Shown piece by piece: positions 22,291 to 34,935 of a stretch of 64,000 nt of DNA. The stretch is from assembly GCA_026874595.1 (NCBI GenBank), contig CM049315.1, positions 12,586,664 through 12,650,663 of the forward strand, in the 5' to 3' direction. This DNA is from Sipunculus nudus (lineage: Eukaryota; Annelida; Sipuncula; Golfingiida; Sipunculidae). Each line of letters begins with the position of its first letter. Positions within the stretch are counted from its first letter, which is position 1. The notes beneath the pieces were generated by a model. The model worked only from the letters and a program-made list of their open reading frames with translations. It made no database searches and was not told the DNA's origin. Both the position numbers and the translations under genes were made by a program.

Positions 22291-25278
22291 AATAGACTTT
22301 TTGAATTAACACTGAAATACCCGTACTTTGATGTAATACAAAGGGGACTGTGATTATTTCTTTGATACTGACTACCTAATGTGCTTAATATATTTACATG
22401 TTTTTGTAACTTCATCTGCCGTTTCATTCTTGATATTTATAGAAATACCAAAAGCCTATCGTTTGTACCCAGCCCAGTTTCGTCTATTATCCGACATATC
22501 ATAATCACACTTATCATTCTTTAATTAACTGTCATTTCATTTTGAATACTACATTAATTGTATATATCTCGTTTTTCTTACATATTCAATTTTGTTATAT
22601 TAATTTAATTTATAAATTATAAATATTTTATGTTTATATGTAAAATTGAATAAACTTTATTATCACGTATGTATGGTCTTCTCCGTTCTTTGTTTTAGGA
22701 AGAATTAGGATCCAATTTTAAGATGACCGTTCATCACTTTTTAATTTAAGTGTGTCTCGTGCGTGTTTAAACTTTCTAAACTGAACAACGGTGGTCATGG
22801 CATGATCGACTGTACGGATTCCTGGCTTCCATCCTAACCCACGTCACTAAAACCGTAGGGAAAAGCGAATGTATAAACAAACAATACTAAAACATGTTTT
22901 ATGTAGTCACGTCAACTAATTATCCGTGCCGTTTCGTCACTCCGCATCAACGGCCTGTCGCAGCTCTACGACTCGCTTTTCGAACCCGTAGCGCCATCCA
23001 GTGGTTATCGGTAGCGAGTCACGAAACTGTCGTCAGAAGATGACCGAAGTTACTGCGTATGACAAGTGTTCTTCTAAACTACTATTGTGCAACTATATGA
23101 AGACGCACAAGAACAAGCAGAAAAAAACTTCTTACTTGAATGTTAAATTACAGCCACATATCATCAAGGATATATGATGTTGTAGAAGACATAGGGAATG
23201 TTATGATATCAGACAGATGTTGTAGGTGGGCAGCTTGATTATTAATTGACTCATTTAAATTGTAGAATTAATTTGTTTTCTGACTCTCTCGTATTATAAT
23301 AAATGAAAAAAAAATCCCATCAGAGCCTCTGGATGACTGTTATCCAAAAATGTATTAGTTACCTATAAATCGTAATAAGATTTTAAAATGGTCTTTGCGA
23401 ATTTATCCAGATACCGGAATACAAACCTCTCAAGGCGCGCTCAGATCGCAAATTATTTCATTCATCATGATTAATGCCAGGTTGGAAGCACGGTATTGGG
23501 TTAAAGAAAGCAATAAATAAATACAAGACGCTGGCGGAGATGTTCTCTCTAATTGTGTTCTGGATGAAATAAGGCGGAGGTGTTACCTCTCAGAGTGCGC
23601 TCGATAAATTCCAGGCTCTTTTTTTCTTACAAGTAGTATGCATGTATTTTTGATGAGAAAATATTGAAATACACATTGGAAGTAACCCATTAACTTAAAG
23701 GGGACCAATCACCTATTTAGCATGTTGAATTAACACAAAAAAATAGCTTCTTCCCTTTCATATAAATGTTTACCTGCCAAAACATGGCCCCGAAACCGTT
23801 TCCTTACTCCCGTAAACGAGTGTTAAAAACAGTGGACCGGGCGCGATCAAAGGTGTCAACATAAACATAGCGCGTGGGACACTGTGCATCGCTGAGCAAC
23901 AACACCTGCCAATTACGTAAAACCCTGGCTGACTTGGCTGCAAAATGTTTTACATGTTACCGCCAGCTGAAAATTTGTGTGTTGCGGCTCACAATCGGAC
24001 TTTCGGTCACGCGGACCTGTTATGGTAAACAGACACCCGTGGCCTGTGTTTAAAAAACACACAGAGCCATAACTGTGAGATGGGATGGTATTGCTTGGAT
24101 ACATTTGTATAAAGCAAAACTGAACTGATAGTGTGAAAGATGGACATAATATTACTCCTGATTATGTCCCTTATCCCCCATCATATTATTTTCAAATTAA
24201 GTTTAAAATGTATGTTCTATACCAATGGGGTAATTGCCCGGGATGATATTTGTCTGAGGGAAAATTGTCTTCGGGGTAATCGATGGGAGGAGGGGGGGGG
24301 GGTTCAAATTGTCCGGGGGGAGGGGGGTAATTGTCAGGGGGCTAATTTGTGTCGGGGGTAGTTCTCCAAGGGGGGAGGGGGTTCTATGGGATAATTGTCC
24401 GTGGGTCAGTTGTCCGAGATCCCTTTGGATCTGTGTTTAAAGAAAAAAAAATGGTGCGAGTGTACGAAATTTTATAATTGATTTTTATTTGTATCGGCCA
24501 AGACAATGCTTGGAACCCTGCAAGCCAACCAGGGAAAATAGAAAAATTAAATGTTTGAAAAGGTGCAAATAATGCGTGAAGTTTAGTCCATTTCCATACC
24601 TTCAAGATATCTCTTAATTACCTGAGGTATAGCAGCACAAGTTAGCATAATTACTGAAGACCTGGTTCTCTCTTGTAAAACAAATATATGCCAGTGGAAA
24701 GTCCAGTCCCTAATTAACAAAAAAAAATAAGTCAGACCAATTTCACATCCATGGTTTAAAGGTGTTTTGTGTCAAGTTAATACAACCATGGAACATACTT
24801 TTGATCTGCGGGCAACATCGAAAGCACTCACCAGTCTGCATTTCACTGTTTTCTTTCAATTAGAATTTTAATTTCTTTATATCCTAAAATTTGAGTATAT
24901 ATTATATTTGTATCCGTATAATCATTTGTTTCCTTGGAGTACAAATCAATTTTAATCTCTGCAAGTCTTGGCTTGTATTATAGTTTGTATTATAGAATAA
25001 TATTTCAAAATATATGTTAACTATTGCAAGCGTTTTGTATTGACGATGTGGAAACAGGTTATCATAGATGCACTTATTTGGAAAGTGAATCTCTCAAAAC
25101 GTCCGATATGACCCAATTCTTGTGTTCGTCTTTAAATTTAACCTCCTGGGATTAAAAGAAATCTGATCGGGTGTGTTTGTGTTTAAATCTGTTTACGTTA
25201 TACTTCCTGATGCAGGCGACAGGAATAACATATAACATTATCAGCAGCGTCTGAATCAACAATAGACGCACAAAGGAG
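22291..25278. other. 3' flank of truncated copy 2 and unit spacer
   Basis: Repeats the copy-1 flank: poly(A) signal near 22650, a disrupted version of the 74-codon frame (stop near 23173), the GGACCAATCACC repeat (about 23698-24070) and the G-rich minisatellite (about 24216-24420), then the AT-rich spacer leading to the next type-A relic. Confidence 0.65.
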
Positions 25279-25560
25279 AGTTAAAAAAACTGTGCTGCAT
25301 CAACTAGTCTAAATCCGAGGGATGGACATTCAAAAAGGTAAAACGAGGAACAGACGATATCCGATCACAACTTTTACGGAGTAGAGGAACAGCTGGGCGC
25401 GCTGCAGGACTCGTTTAACCGTCACATCAACCCAGTCGGACGAGCCCTGCAGGCCGTCGCTCAGTCCGTGGGGCTCAGCAGGCGTGTCACAAAATGTGGT
25501 TTCTGACCGCCAGGGCGCGCCACCGGAGGCGGAAAGGAACCGCCAGAATAGTGGCACATG
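25279..25560 (+). pseudogene. Type-A homeodomain relic 2
   Basis: Same lesions as relic 1: the TAG-containing insertion in helix 1, the one-base helix-3 deletion and CTGACC in place of CAGAAC. It also has an extra change near 25489-25495 (GTCACAAAATG). It lies about 1.13 kb before type-B copy 3. Confidence 0.9.
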
Positions 25561-26269
25561 TATACTTGATCAAACATTTATGTCCGTGATTCATAAAAGT
25601 ATACTGATGTGTTGATATATGCATTGACACAAATCAACGCGCAGCGTGTTTACCGGGCTATTTTATAACATTCGCTGGTCTTTTTATTACTAAACTAGAG
25701 AATGAATTGGATATTAATTATTTGTATTTTTTTTTTAAAAATTGATATGCAATATTCTTTACCGTTTATATGTCTAATCTGAAAATATATTTTCGTCACT
25801 ATGTCTAATCCTATATTCTATTTATGTTAATATGTCTAGTCCTATATAATTTATTCCCCATAATATGTTTAATCCTATATTCTATTTCCGTTAAGATGAC
25901 TCTTTTTCAAGGACAGGGTTTGTCATACACCTATTATCTACTATTGAATCGTTCAAGACGGCATATTTTATTCCTGTACAGTGTTACGAAGACAAATTGT
26001 TAGGGGGAAAATTTTGGGCCGTTCCGGGATTCGAACCCATAACGGCTTTGGATTTGTATATTCAGTATGAGATGTGATCGCCTCCCATTTTATAAACGTA
26101 TCCGGAAACAACATTGTTTTCTAAATCTGTTCTAGTAACAGACATCTGACTAACCATCAAGATATCCCTAAATTTAAGGCTGCAAGTTTATGAATGACAC
26201 GTCTAAACCTAGGCGTCTGTACCCAGTCTAAACCCTGTCGTCCAATACTGAGCTGTCAGCAGAGTACCG
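25561..26269. other. Spacer before copy 3
   Basis: Shorter version of the 17004-18039 spacer without its (TA)n portion. It keeps the 37-bp minisatellite (about 25760-25890) and the tRNA-like B-box (26024-26040). No gene. Confidence 0.6.
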
Positions 26270-26690
26270 AGCACACTGATTGTAGTACTTACTCCAGTCT
26301 CATTAGACTCACTATCTAACAACTGTTAGTTGTTTGCAGTGAACACTTAAGTGAATGTGACAAACATCCAATTAGTTGTCCGCACCCACAGTGCTTTCAT
26401 TCTCTGCAGTAAAACTCTTGAGTAGAATAATTAACCCCCTGTAATCACTCAAGCGTCTCTGAGTAGTACTCGCGTTCACGCTGCCCTGACCACGTGAGCA
26501 GTGTCACAAGTGATTACGTGTCAATGAGTGAGCACCTGTCAACATTACTCAGTACCGGTACTTAAACCTCATACATCTGCTCTCAGCATCATACCTACCA
26601 CCGCCCACGGTCCACGGTTCTCACAGACTCGCTTCAATCCAGATAAAAATACTAGTGTAAACCATAAAAAGTAAACTTTGAGAGAAATTT
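26270..26690 (+). promoter_or_regulatory. Promoter and 5' leader of type-B copy 3
   Basis: Near-identical to the copy-1 promoter: the CACTTAAGTG site, the CACGTG E-box and the AGTACCGGTACT palindrome are retained. The second NK2-like site reads CTCTTGAG here, not CACTTGAG. Confidence 0.6.
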
Positions 26691-27878
26691 ATGACAATGT
26701 TTGCCGGAGAGATTAGCTTGTCACCCCAGAAGGCAAGGAACGACGCTTCCTTTGTAGATGAGCTATCTGACTCGTTGGTGTTACAAGGATTTAATCACAT
26801 CGAGGACCTGTTGAAGATGGAGTTTTCTAATGAGGAACCTCTGCCAGCTAAATGTGACGATCTTTTAGCGACCGCCATGTACCAACACATTCTGGCGGAC
26901 GGAGCTATGGAACCAGACGAACCCGTCAACCAACTGCCGCCATGGTCTCCAGTCACACCCGGGTCGCAAACTGTCTCGGAAGTGACGTCAGAGGTTCAAG
27001 ATGAGGTCTCCGAGGTAACACCATGGCATCATGATGCCGTCCCCTTGGTGACGTCAGAGATTCAAGATGACGGTATAACTCACATTCACGCTCATTTCCG
27101 GATGCAGCAGCTACAAGAAGCAGACGACCTCCCCTGTTCTCTGGATGACCTTTTACCAGAAACACTCCACAAAGAAACATGTTCTGTCATAGAGCCAGTG
27201 ACAGCGCCACCATCCCCGGTGGTCGTGATCCGTAGTCAGAATTTATGTTCAGGTTGTGATGGCTGTATAACAGACCGCTACATTCTACAGGTGAACGGAC
27301 TCCTGTGGCATGAGACATGTCTACGATGCTGTGAGTGTCACTTACAGCTTGGTTACCATGGCAAGTGTTACGTCAAGGACGGCAGGATTTACTGTAAACA
27401 GCATTACCGGGAGATGTACGGTGTCCGTTGTACCAAGTGTGACCGCGTGGTGGCGCAGTCTGACTTAGTTCATTACGTAGGTCGTCATGTTTATCACGTG
27501 ACATGTTTTTCGTGTACTACATGTGGACGTTTATTATCTACAGGAGAACAGTTTTCTGTAGAAGGATATGATGTGATATGTAGGGATCACGCAGGCCATT
27601 CGTCAATCTCGGGACTGACGAGTTTAACACGGAGGACAGCAACCAAGAGATCAGCTGTCGATGACCCAGGGAACCCATTGAAACCCAAGTCTAAGCGTCT
27701 GAGAACACAATTCACGGACGAACAAGTCGAGCTTCTCAAAGAGGAATACATACAAGAAACCAACCCTGTCGGAAGTGACCTTGAGCGGATCGCGCTGAAG
27801 GTCGGGCTCAGTCGGCGCGTCACACAGATCTGGTTTCAGAACGTTCGTGCCCGGGACAGGAAACAACAGAGTAAATAA
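26691..27878 (+). CDS. Intronless LIM-homeodomain transcription factor, type B, copy 3
   Basis: 395 residues from the first ATG; a second in-frame ATG at 26697 (ACAATGTTT, A at -3) matches the only start available in copy 1 and is the likelier start, giving 393 residues. Compared with copy 1 it lacks one Val near residue 21, has a 21-bp insertion encoding VQDEVSE in the acidic region, and reads TPWHHD where the others have TPEHHD. LIM1 (about 186-238), LIM2 (about 247-300) and the homeodomain (about 334-393) match copy 1 residue for residue as far as I can compare. All zinc ligands and WFQN are present. Presumably it binds the same DNA sites and cofactors as copy 1. Confidence 0.92.
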   Translation: MTMFAGEISLSPQKARNDASFVDELSDSLVLQGFNHIEDLLKMEFSNEEPLPAKCDDLLATAMYQHILADGAMEPDEPVNQLPPWSPVTPGSQTVSEVTSEVQDEVSEVTPWHHDAVPLVTSEIQDDGITHIHAHFRMQQLQEADDLPCSLDDLLPETLHKETCSVIEPVTAPPSPVVVIRSQNLCSGCDGCITDRYILQVNGLLWHETCLRCCECHLQLGYHGKCYVKDGRIYCKQHYREMYGVRCTKCDRVVAQSDLVHYVGRHVYHVTCFSCTTCGRLLSTGEQFSVEGYDVICRDHAGHSSISGLTSLTRRTATKRSAVDDPGNPLKPKSKRLRTQFTDEQVELLKEEYIQETNPVGSDLERIALKVGLSRRVTQIWFQNVRARDRKQQSK

Positions 27879-30083
27879 AATAGACTTTTTGAATTAACAA
27901 TGAAATACCCGTACTTTGATGTAATACAAAGGGGACTGTGATTATTTCTTTGATACTGACTACCTAATGTGCTTAATATATTTACATGTTTTTGTAACTT
28001 CATCTGCCGTTTCATTCTTGATATTTATAGAAATACCAAAAGCCTATCGTTTGTACCCAGCCCAGTTTCGTCTATTATCCGACATATCATAATCACACTT
28101 ATCATTCTTTAATTAACTGTCATTTCATTTTGAATACTACATTAATTGTATATATCTCGTTTTTCTTACATATTCAATTTTGTTATATTAATTTAATTTA
28201 TAAATTATAAATATTTTATGTTTATATGTAAAATTGAATAAACTTTATTATCACGTATGTATGGTCTTCTCCGTTCTTTGTTTTAGGAAGAATTAGGATC
28301 CAATTTTAAGATGACCGTTCATCACTTTTTAATTTAAGTGTGTCTCGTGCGTGTTTAAACTTTCTAAACTGAACAACGGTGGTCATGGCATGATCGACTG
28401 TACGGATTCCTGGCTTCCATCCTAACCCACGTCACTAAAACCGTAGGGAAAAGCGAATGTATAAACAAACAATACTAAAACATGTTTTATGTAGTCACGT
28501 CAACTAATTATCCGTGCCGTTTCGTCACTCCGCATCAACGGCCTGTCGCAGCTCTACGACTCGCTTTTCGAACCCGTAGCGCCATCCAGTGGTTATCGGT
28601 AGCGAGTCACGAAACTGTCGTCAGAAGATGACCGAAGTTACTGCGTATGACAAGTGTTCTTCTAAACTACTATTGTGCAACTATATGAAGACGCACAAGA
28701 ACAAGCAGAAAAAAACTTCTTACTTGAATGTTAAATTACAGCCACATATCATCAAGGATATAGGATGTTGTAGAAGACATAGGGAATGTTATGATATCAG
28801 ACAGATGTTGTAGGTGGGCAGCTTGATTATTAATTGACTCATTTAAATTTTAGAATTAATTTGTTTTCTGACTCTCTCGTATTATAATAAATGAAAAAAA
28901 AAATCCCATCAGAGCCTCTGGATGACTGTTATCCAAAAATGTATTAGTTACTTATAAATCGTAATAAGATTTTAAAATGGTCTTTGCGAATTTATCCAGA
29001 TACCGGAATACAAACCTCTCAAGGCGCGCTCAGATCGCAAATTATTTCATTCATCATGATTAATGCCAGGTTGGAAGCACGGTATTGGGTTAAAGAAAGC
29101 AATAAATAAATACAAGACGCTGGCGGAGATGTTCTCTCTAATTGTGTTCTGGATGAAATAAGGCGGAGGTGTTACCTCTCAGAGTGCGCTCGATAAATTC
29201 CAGGCTCTTTTTTTCTTACAAGTAGTATGCATGTATTTTTGATGAGAAAATATTGAAATACACATTGGAAGTAACCCATTAACTTAAAGGGGACCAATCA
29301 CCTATTTAGCATGTTGAATTAACACAAAAAAATAGCTTCTTCCCTTTCAAATAAATGTTTACCTGCCAAAACATGGCCCCGAAACCGTTTCCTTACTCCC
29401 GTAAACGAGTGTTAAAAACAGTGGACCGGGCACGATCAAAGGTGTCAACATAAACATAGCACGTGGGACACTGTGCATCGCTGAACAACAACACCTGCCA
29501 ATTACGTAAAACCCTGACTGACTTGGCTGCAAAATGTTTTACATGTTACCGCCAGCTGAAAATTTGTGTGTTGCGGCTCACAATCGGACTTTCGGTCACG
29601 CGGACCTGTTATGGTAAACAGACACCCGTGGCCTGTGTTTAAAAAACACACAGAGCCATAACTGTGAGATGGGATGGTATTGCTTGGATACATTTGTATA
29701 AAGCAAAACTGAACTGATAGTGTGAAAGATGGACATAATATTACTCCTGATTATGTCCCTTATCTCCCATCATATTATTTTCAAATTAAATTTAAAATGT
29801 ATGTTCTATACCAATGGGGTAATTGCCCGGGATGATATTTGTCTGAGGGAAAATTGTCTTCGGGGTAATCGACGGGAGGGGGGGGGGGGGGGTTCAAATT
29901 GTCCGGGGGGAGGGGGTAATTGTCAGGGGGCTAATTTGTGTCGGGGGTAGTTCTCCAAGGGGGGGGGGGGGGGGGGGTTCTATGGGATAATTGTCCGGGG
30001 GTCAGTTGTCCGAGATCCCTTTGGATCTGTTTTTAAAGAAAAAAAAATGGTGCGAGTGTACGAAATTTTATAATTGATTTTTA
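27879..30083 (+). other. 3' flank of copy 3
   Basis: Near-identical to the copy-1 flank: AATAAA at 28237-28242, the 74-codon frame at 28589-28813, the GGACCAATCACC repeat (about 29286-29660) and the G-rich minisatellite (about 29810-30015). It ends at the same TTTTTA/CCGGG junction. Confidence 0.65.
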
Positions 30084-30555
30084 CCGGGAGATGTACGGTG
30101 TCCGTTGTACCAAGTGTGACCGCGTGGTGGCGCAGTCTGACTTAGTTCATTACGTAGGTCGTCATGTTTATCACGTGACATGTTTTTCGTGTACTACATG
30201 TGGACGTTTATTATCTACAGGAGAACAGTTTTCAGTAGAAGGATATGATGTGATATGTAGGGATCACGCAGGCCATTCGTCAATCTCGGGACTGACGAGT
30301 TTAACACGGAGGACAGCAACCAAGAGATCAGCTGTCGATGACCCAGGGAACCCATTGAAACCCAAGTCTAAGCGTCTGAGAACACAATTCACGGACGAAC
30401 AAGTCGAGCTTCTCAAAGAGGAATACATACAAGAAACCAACCCTGTCGGAAGTGACCTTGAGCGGATCGCGCTGAAGGTCGGGCTCAGTCGGCGCGTCAC
30501 ACAGATCTTGTTTCAGAACTTTCGTGCCCGGGACAGGAAACAACAGAGTAAATAA
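30084..30555 (+). pseudogene. Truncated type-B copy 4 (LIM2 plus mutated homeodomain)
   Basis: Same breakpoint and same 154-codon frame (from 30091) as the copy at 21819, so it was copied as part of the 8.26 kb unit and not made independently. Helix 3 reads QILFQNFRAR: the invariant W48 has become Leu and V52 has become Phe. Loss of W48 should destabilise the homeodomain core. No promoter is present. A decaying fragment. Confidence 0.88.
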
Positions 30556-33544
30556 AATAGACTTTTTGAATTAACACTGAAATACCCGTACTTTGATGTA
30601 ATACAAAGGGGACTGTGATTATTTCTTTGATACTGACTACCTAATGTGCTTAATATATTTACATGTTTTTGTAACTTCATCTGCCGTTTCATTCTTGATA
30701 TTTATAGAAATACCAAAAGCCTATCGTTTGTACCCAGCCCAGTTTCGTCTATTATCCGACATATCATAATCACACTTATCATTCTTTAATTAACTGTCAT
30801 TTCATTTTGAATACTACATTAATTGTATATATCTCGTTTTTCTTACATATTCAATTTTGTTATATTAATTTAATTTATAAATTATAAATATTTTATGTTT
30901 ATATGTAAAATTGAATAAACTTTATTATCACGTATGTATGGTCTTCTCCGTTCTTTGTTTTAGGAAGAATTAGGATCCAATTTTAAGATGACCGTTCATC
31001 ACTTTTTAATTTAAGTGTGTCTCGTGCGTGTTTAAACTTTCTAAACTGAACAACGGTGGTCATGGCATGATCGACTGTACGGATTCCTGGCTTCCATCCT
31101 AACCCACGTCACTAAAACCGTAGGGAAAAGCGAATGTATAAACAAACAATACTAAAACATGTTTTATGTAGTCACGTCAACTAATTATCCGTGCCGTTTC
31201 GTCACTCCGCATCAACGGCCTGTCGCAGCTCTACGACTCGCTTTTCGAACCCGTAGCGCCATCCAGTGGTTATCGGTAGCGAGTCACGAAACTGTCGTCA
31301 GAAGATGACCGAAGTTACTGCGTATGACAAGTGTTCTTCTAAACTACTATTGTGCAACTATATGAAGACGCACAAGAACAAGCAGAAAAAAACTTCTTAC
31401 TTGAATGTTAAATTACAGCCACATATCATCAAGGATATATGATGTTGTAGAAGACATAGGGAATGTTATGATATCAGACAGATGTTGTAGGTGGGCAGCT
31501 TGATTATTAATTGACTCATTTAAATTGTAGAATTAATTTGTTTTCTGACTCTCTCGTATTATAATAAATGAAAAAAAAATCCCATCAGAGCCTCTGGATG
31601 ACTGTTATCCAAAAATGTATTAGTTACTTATAAATCGTAATAAGATTTTAAAATGGTCTTTGCGAATTTATCCAGATACCGGAATACAAACCTCTCAAGG
31701 CGCGCTCAGATCGCAAATTATTTCATTCATCATGATTAATGCCAGGTTGGAAGCACGGTATTGGGTTAAAGAAAGCAATAAATAAATACAAGACGCTGGC
31801 GGAGATGTTCTCTCTAATTGTGTTCTGGATGAAATAAGGCGGAGGTGTTACCTCTCAGAGTGCGCTCGATAAATTCCAGGCTCTTTTTTTCTTACAAGTA
31901 GTATGCATGTATTTTTGATGAGAAAATATTGAAATACACATTGGAAGTAACCCATTAACTTAAAGGGGACCAATCACCTATTTAGCATGTTGAATTAACA
32001 CAAAAAAATAGCTTCTTCCCTTTCATATAAATGTTTACCTGCCAAAACATGGCCCCGAAACCGTTTCCTTACTCCCGTAAACGAGTGTTAAAAACAGTGG
32101 ACCGGGCGCGATCAAAGGTGTCAACATAAACATAGCGCGTGGGACACTGTGCATCGCTGAGCAACAACACCTGCCAATTACGTAAAACCCTGGCTGACTT
32201 GGCTGCAAAATGTTTTACATGTTACCGCCAGCTGAAAATTTGTGTGTTGCGGCTCACAATCGGACTTTCGGTCACGCGGACCTGTTATGGTAAACAGACA
32301 CCCGTGGCCTGTGTTTAAAAAACACACAGAGCCATAACTGTGAGATGGGATGGTATTGCTTGGATACATTTGTATAAAGCAAAACTGAACTGATAGTGTG
32401 AAAGATGGACATAATATTACTCCTGATTATGTCCCTTATCCCCCATCATATTATTTTCAAATTAAGTTTAAAATGTATGTTCTATACCAATGGGGTAATT
32501 GCCCGGGATGATATTTGTCTGAGGGAAAATTGTCTTCGGGGTAATCGATGGGAGGAGGGGGGGGGGGTTCAAATTGTCCGGGGGGAGGGGGGTAATTGTC
32601 AGGGGGCTAATTTGTGTCGGGGGTAGTTCTCCAAGGGGGGAGGGGGTTCTATGGGATAATTGTCCGTGGGTCAGTTGTCCGAGATCCCTTTGGATCTGTG
32701 TTTAAAGAAAAAAAAAATGGTGCGAGTGTACGAAATTTTATAATTGATTTTTATTTGTATCGGCCAAGACAATGCTTGGAACCCTGCAAGCCAACCAGGG
32801 AAAATAGAAAAATTAAATGTTTGAAAAGGTGCAAATAATGCGTGAAGTTTAGTCCATTTCCATACCTTCAAGATATCTCTTAATTACCTGAGGTATAGCA
32901 GCACAAGTTAGCATAATTACTGAAGACCTGGTTCTCTCTTGTAAAACAAATATATGCCAGTGGAAAGTCCAGTCCCTAATTAACAAAAAAAAATAAGTCA
33001 GACCAATTTCACATCCATGGTTTAAAGGTGTTTTGTGTCAAGTTAATACAACCATGGAACATACTTTTGATCTGCGGGAAACATCGAAAGCACTCACCAG
33101 TCTGCATTTCACTGTTTTCTTTCAATTAGAATTTTAATTTCTTTATATCCTAAAATTTGAGTATATATTATATTTGTATCCGTATAATCATTTGTTTCCT
33201 TGGAGTACAAATCAATTTTAATCTCTGCAAGTCTTGGCTTGTATTATAGTTTGTATTATAGAATAATATTTCAAAATATATGTTAACTATTGCAAGCGTT
33301 TTGTATTGACGATGTGGAAACAGGTTATCATAGATGCACTTATTTGGAAAGTGAATCTCTCAAAACGTCCGATATGACCCAATTCTTGTGTTCGTCTTTA
33401 AATTTAACCTCCTGGGATTAAAAGAAATCTGATCGGGTGTGTTTGTGTTTAAATCTGTTTACGTTATACTTCCTGATGCAGGCGACAGGAATAACATATA
33501 ACATTATCAGCAGCGTCTGAATCAACAATAGACGCACAAAGGAG
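30556..33544. other. 3' flank of truncated copy 4 and unit spacer
   Basis: Near-identical to 22291-25278, including the broken 74-codon frame (TGA near 31441), the dispersed repeat (about 31962-32330) and the G-rich minisatellite (about 32483-32690). No gene. Confidence 0.65.
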
Positions 33545-33826
33545 AGTTAAAAAAACTGTGCTGCATCAACTAGTCTAAATCCGAGGGATGGACATTCAAA
33601 AAGGTAAAACGAGGAACAGACGATATCCGATCACAACTTTTACGGAGTAGAGGAACAGCTGGGCGCGCTGCAGGACTCGTTTAACCGTCACATCAACCCA
33701 GTCGGACGAGCCCTGCAGGCCGTCGCTCAGTCCGTGGGGCTCAGCAGGCGTGTCACCAAATGTGGTTTCTGACCGCCAGGGCGCGCCACCGGAGGCGGAA
33801 AGGAACCGCCAGAATAGTGGCACATG
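33545..33826 (+). pseudogene. Type-A homeodomain relic 3
   Basis: Near-identical to relic 2, lying 8,266 bp after it, with the shared helix-1 stop and broken helix 3. It reads GTCACCAAATG at the helix-3 deletion. Confidence 0.9.
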
Positions 33827-34515
33827 TATACTTGATCAAACATTTATGTCCGTGATTCATAAAAGTATACTGATGTGTTGATATATGCATTGACACAAAT
33901 CAACGCGCAGCGTGTTTACCGGGCTATTTTATAACATTCGCTGGTCTTTTTATTACTAAACTAGAGAATGAATTGGATATTAATTATTTGTATTTTTTTT
34001 TAAAAATTGATATGCAATATTCTTTACCGTTTATATGTCTAATCTGAAAATATATTTTCGTCACTATGTCTAATCCTATATTCTATTTATGTTAATATGT
34101 CTAGTCCTATATAATTTATTCCCCATAATATGTTTAATCCTATATTCTATTTCCGTTAAGATGACTCTTTTTCAAGGACAGGGTTTGTCATACACCTATT
34201 ATCTACTATTGAATCGTTCAAGACGGCATATTTTATTCCTGTACAGTGTTACGAAGACAAATTGTTAGGGGGAAAATTTTGGGCCGTTCCGGGATTCGAA
34301 CCCATAACGGCTTTGGATTTGTATATTCAGTATGAGATGTGATCGCCTCCCATTTTATAAACGTATCCGGAAACAATATTGTTTTCTAAATCTGTTCTAG
34401 TAACAGACATCTGACTAACCATCAAGATATCCCTAAATTTAAGGCTGCAAGTTTATGAATGACACGTCTAAACCTAGGCGTCTGTACCCAGTCTAAACCC
34501 TGTCGTCCAATACTG
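33827..34515. other. Spacer before split copy 5
   Basis: Matches 25561-26269, with the 37-bp minisatellite and the tRNA-like B-box (34289-34305). No gene. Confidence 0.6.
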
Positions 34516-34935
34516 AGCTGTCAGCAGAGTACCGAGCACACTGATTGTAGTACTTACTCCAGTAACAACTGTTAGTTGTTTGCAGTGAACACTTAAGTGA
34601 ATGTGACAAACATCCAATTAGTTGTCCGCACCCACAGTGCTTTCATTCTCTGCAGTAAAACTCTTGAGTAGAATAATTAACCCCCTGTAATCACTCAAGC
34701 GTCTCTGAGTAGTACTCGCGTTCACGCTGCCCTGACCACGTGAGCAGTGTCACAAGTGATTACGTGTCAATGAGTGAGCACCTGTCAACATTACTCAGTA
34801 CCGGTACTTAAACCTCATACATCTGCTCTCAGCATCATACCTACCACCGCCCACGGTCCACGGTTCTCACAGACTCGCTTCAATCCAGATAAAAATACTA
34901 GTGTAAACCATAAAAGTAAACTTTGAGAGAAATTT
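34516..34935 (+). promoter_or_regulatory. Promoter of LINE-split type-B copy 5
   Basis: The shared promoter with a small deletion (TCTCATTAGACTCACTATC missing after ACTCCAG, near 34563). The NK2-like sites, E-box and palindrome remain, so the promoter may still drive a transcript into the LINE. Confidence 0.6.

Larger units (their letters stand above)
19148..24487 (+). repeat. 2,671-bp direct tandem duplication inside the unit
   Basis: Segment 19148-21818, from mid-LIM1/LIM2 of gene 1 through its 3' flank, is repeated at 21819-24487. At the junction TTTTTA joins directly to CCGGGAGATG. The trinucleotide TTA is shared by both parent ends (19145-19147 and 24485-24487), a microhomology breakpoint. 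The duplication made the truncated gene copy at 21819. Confidence 0.9.
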
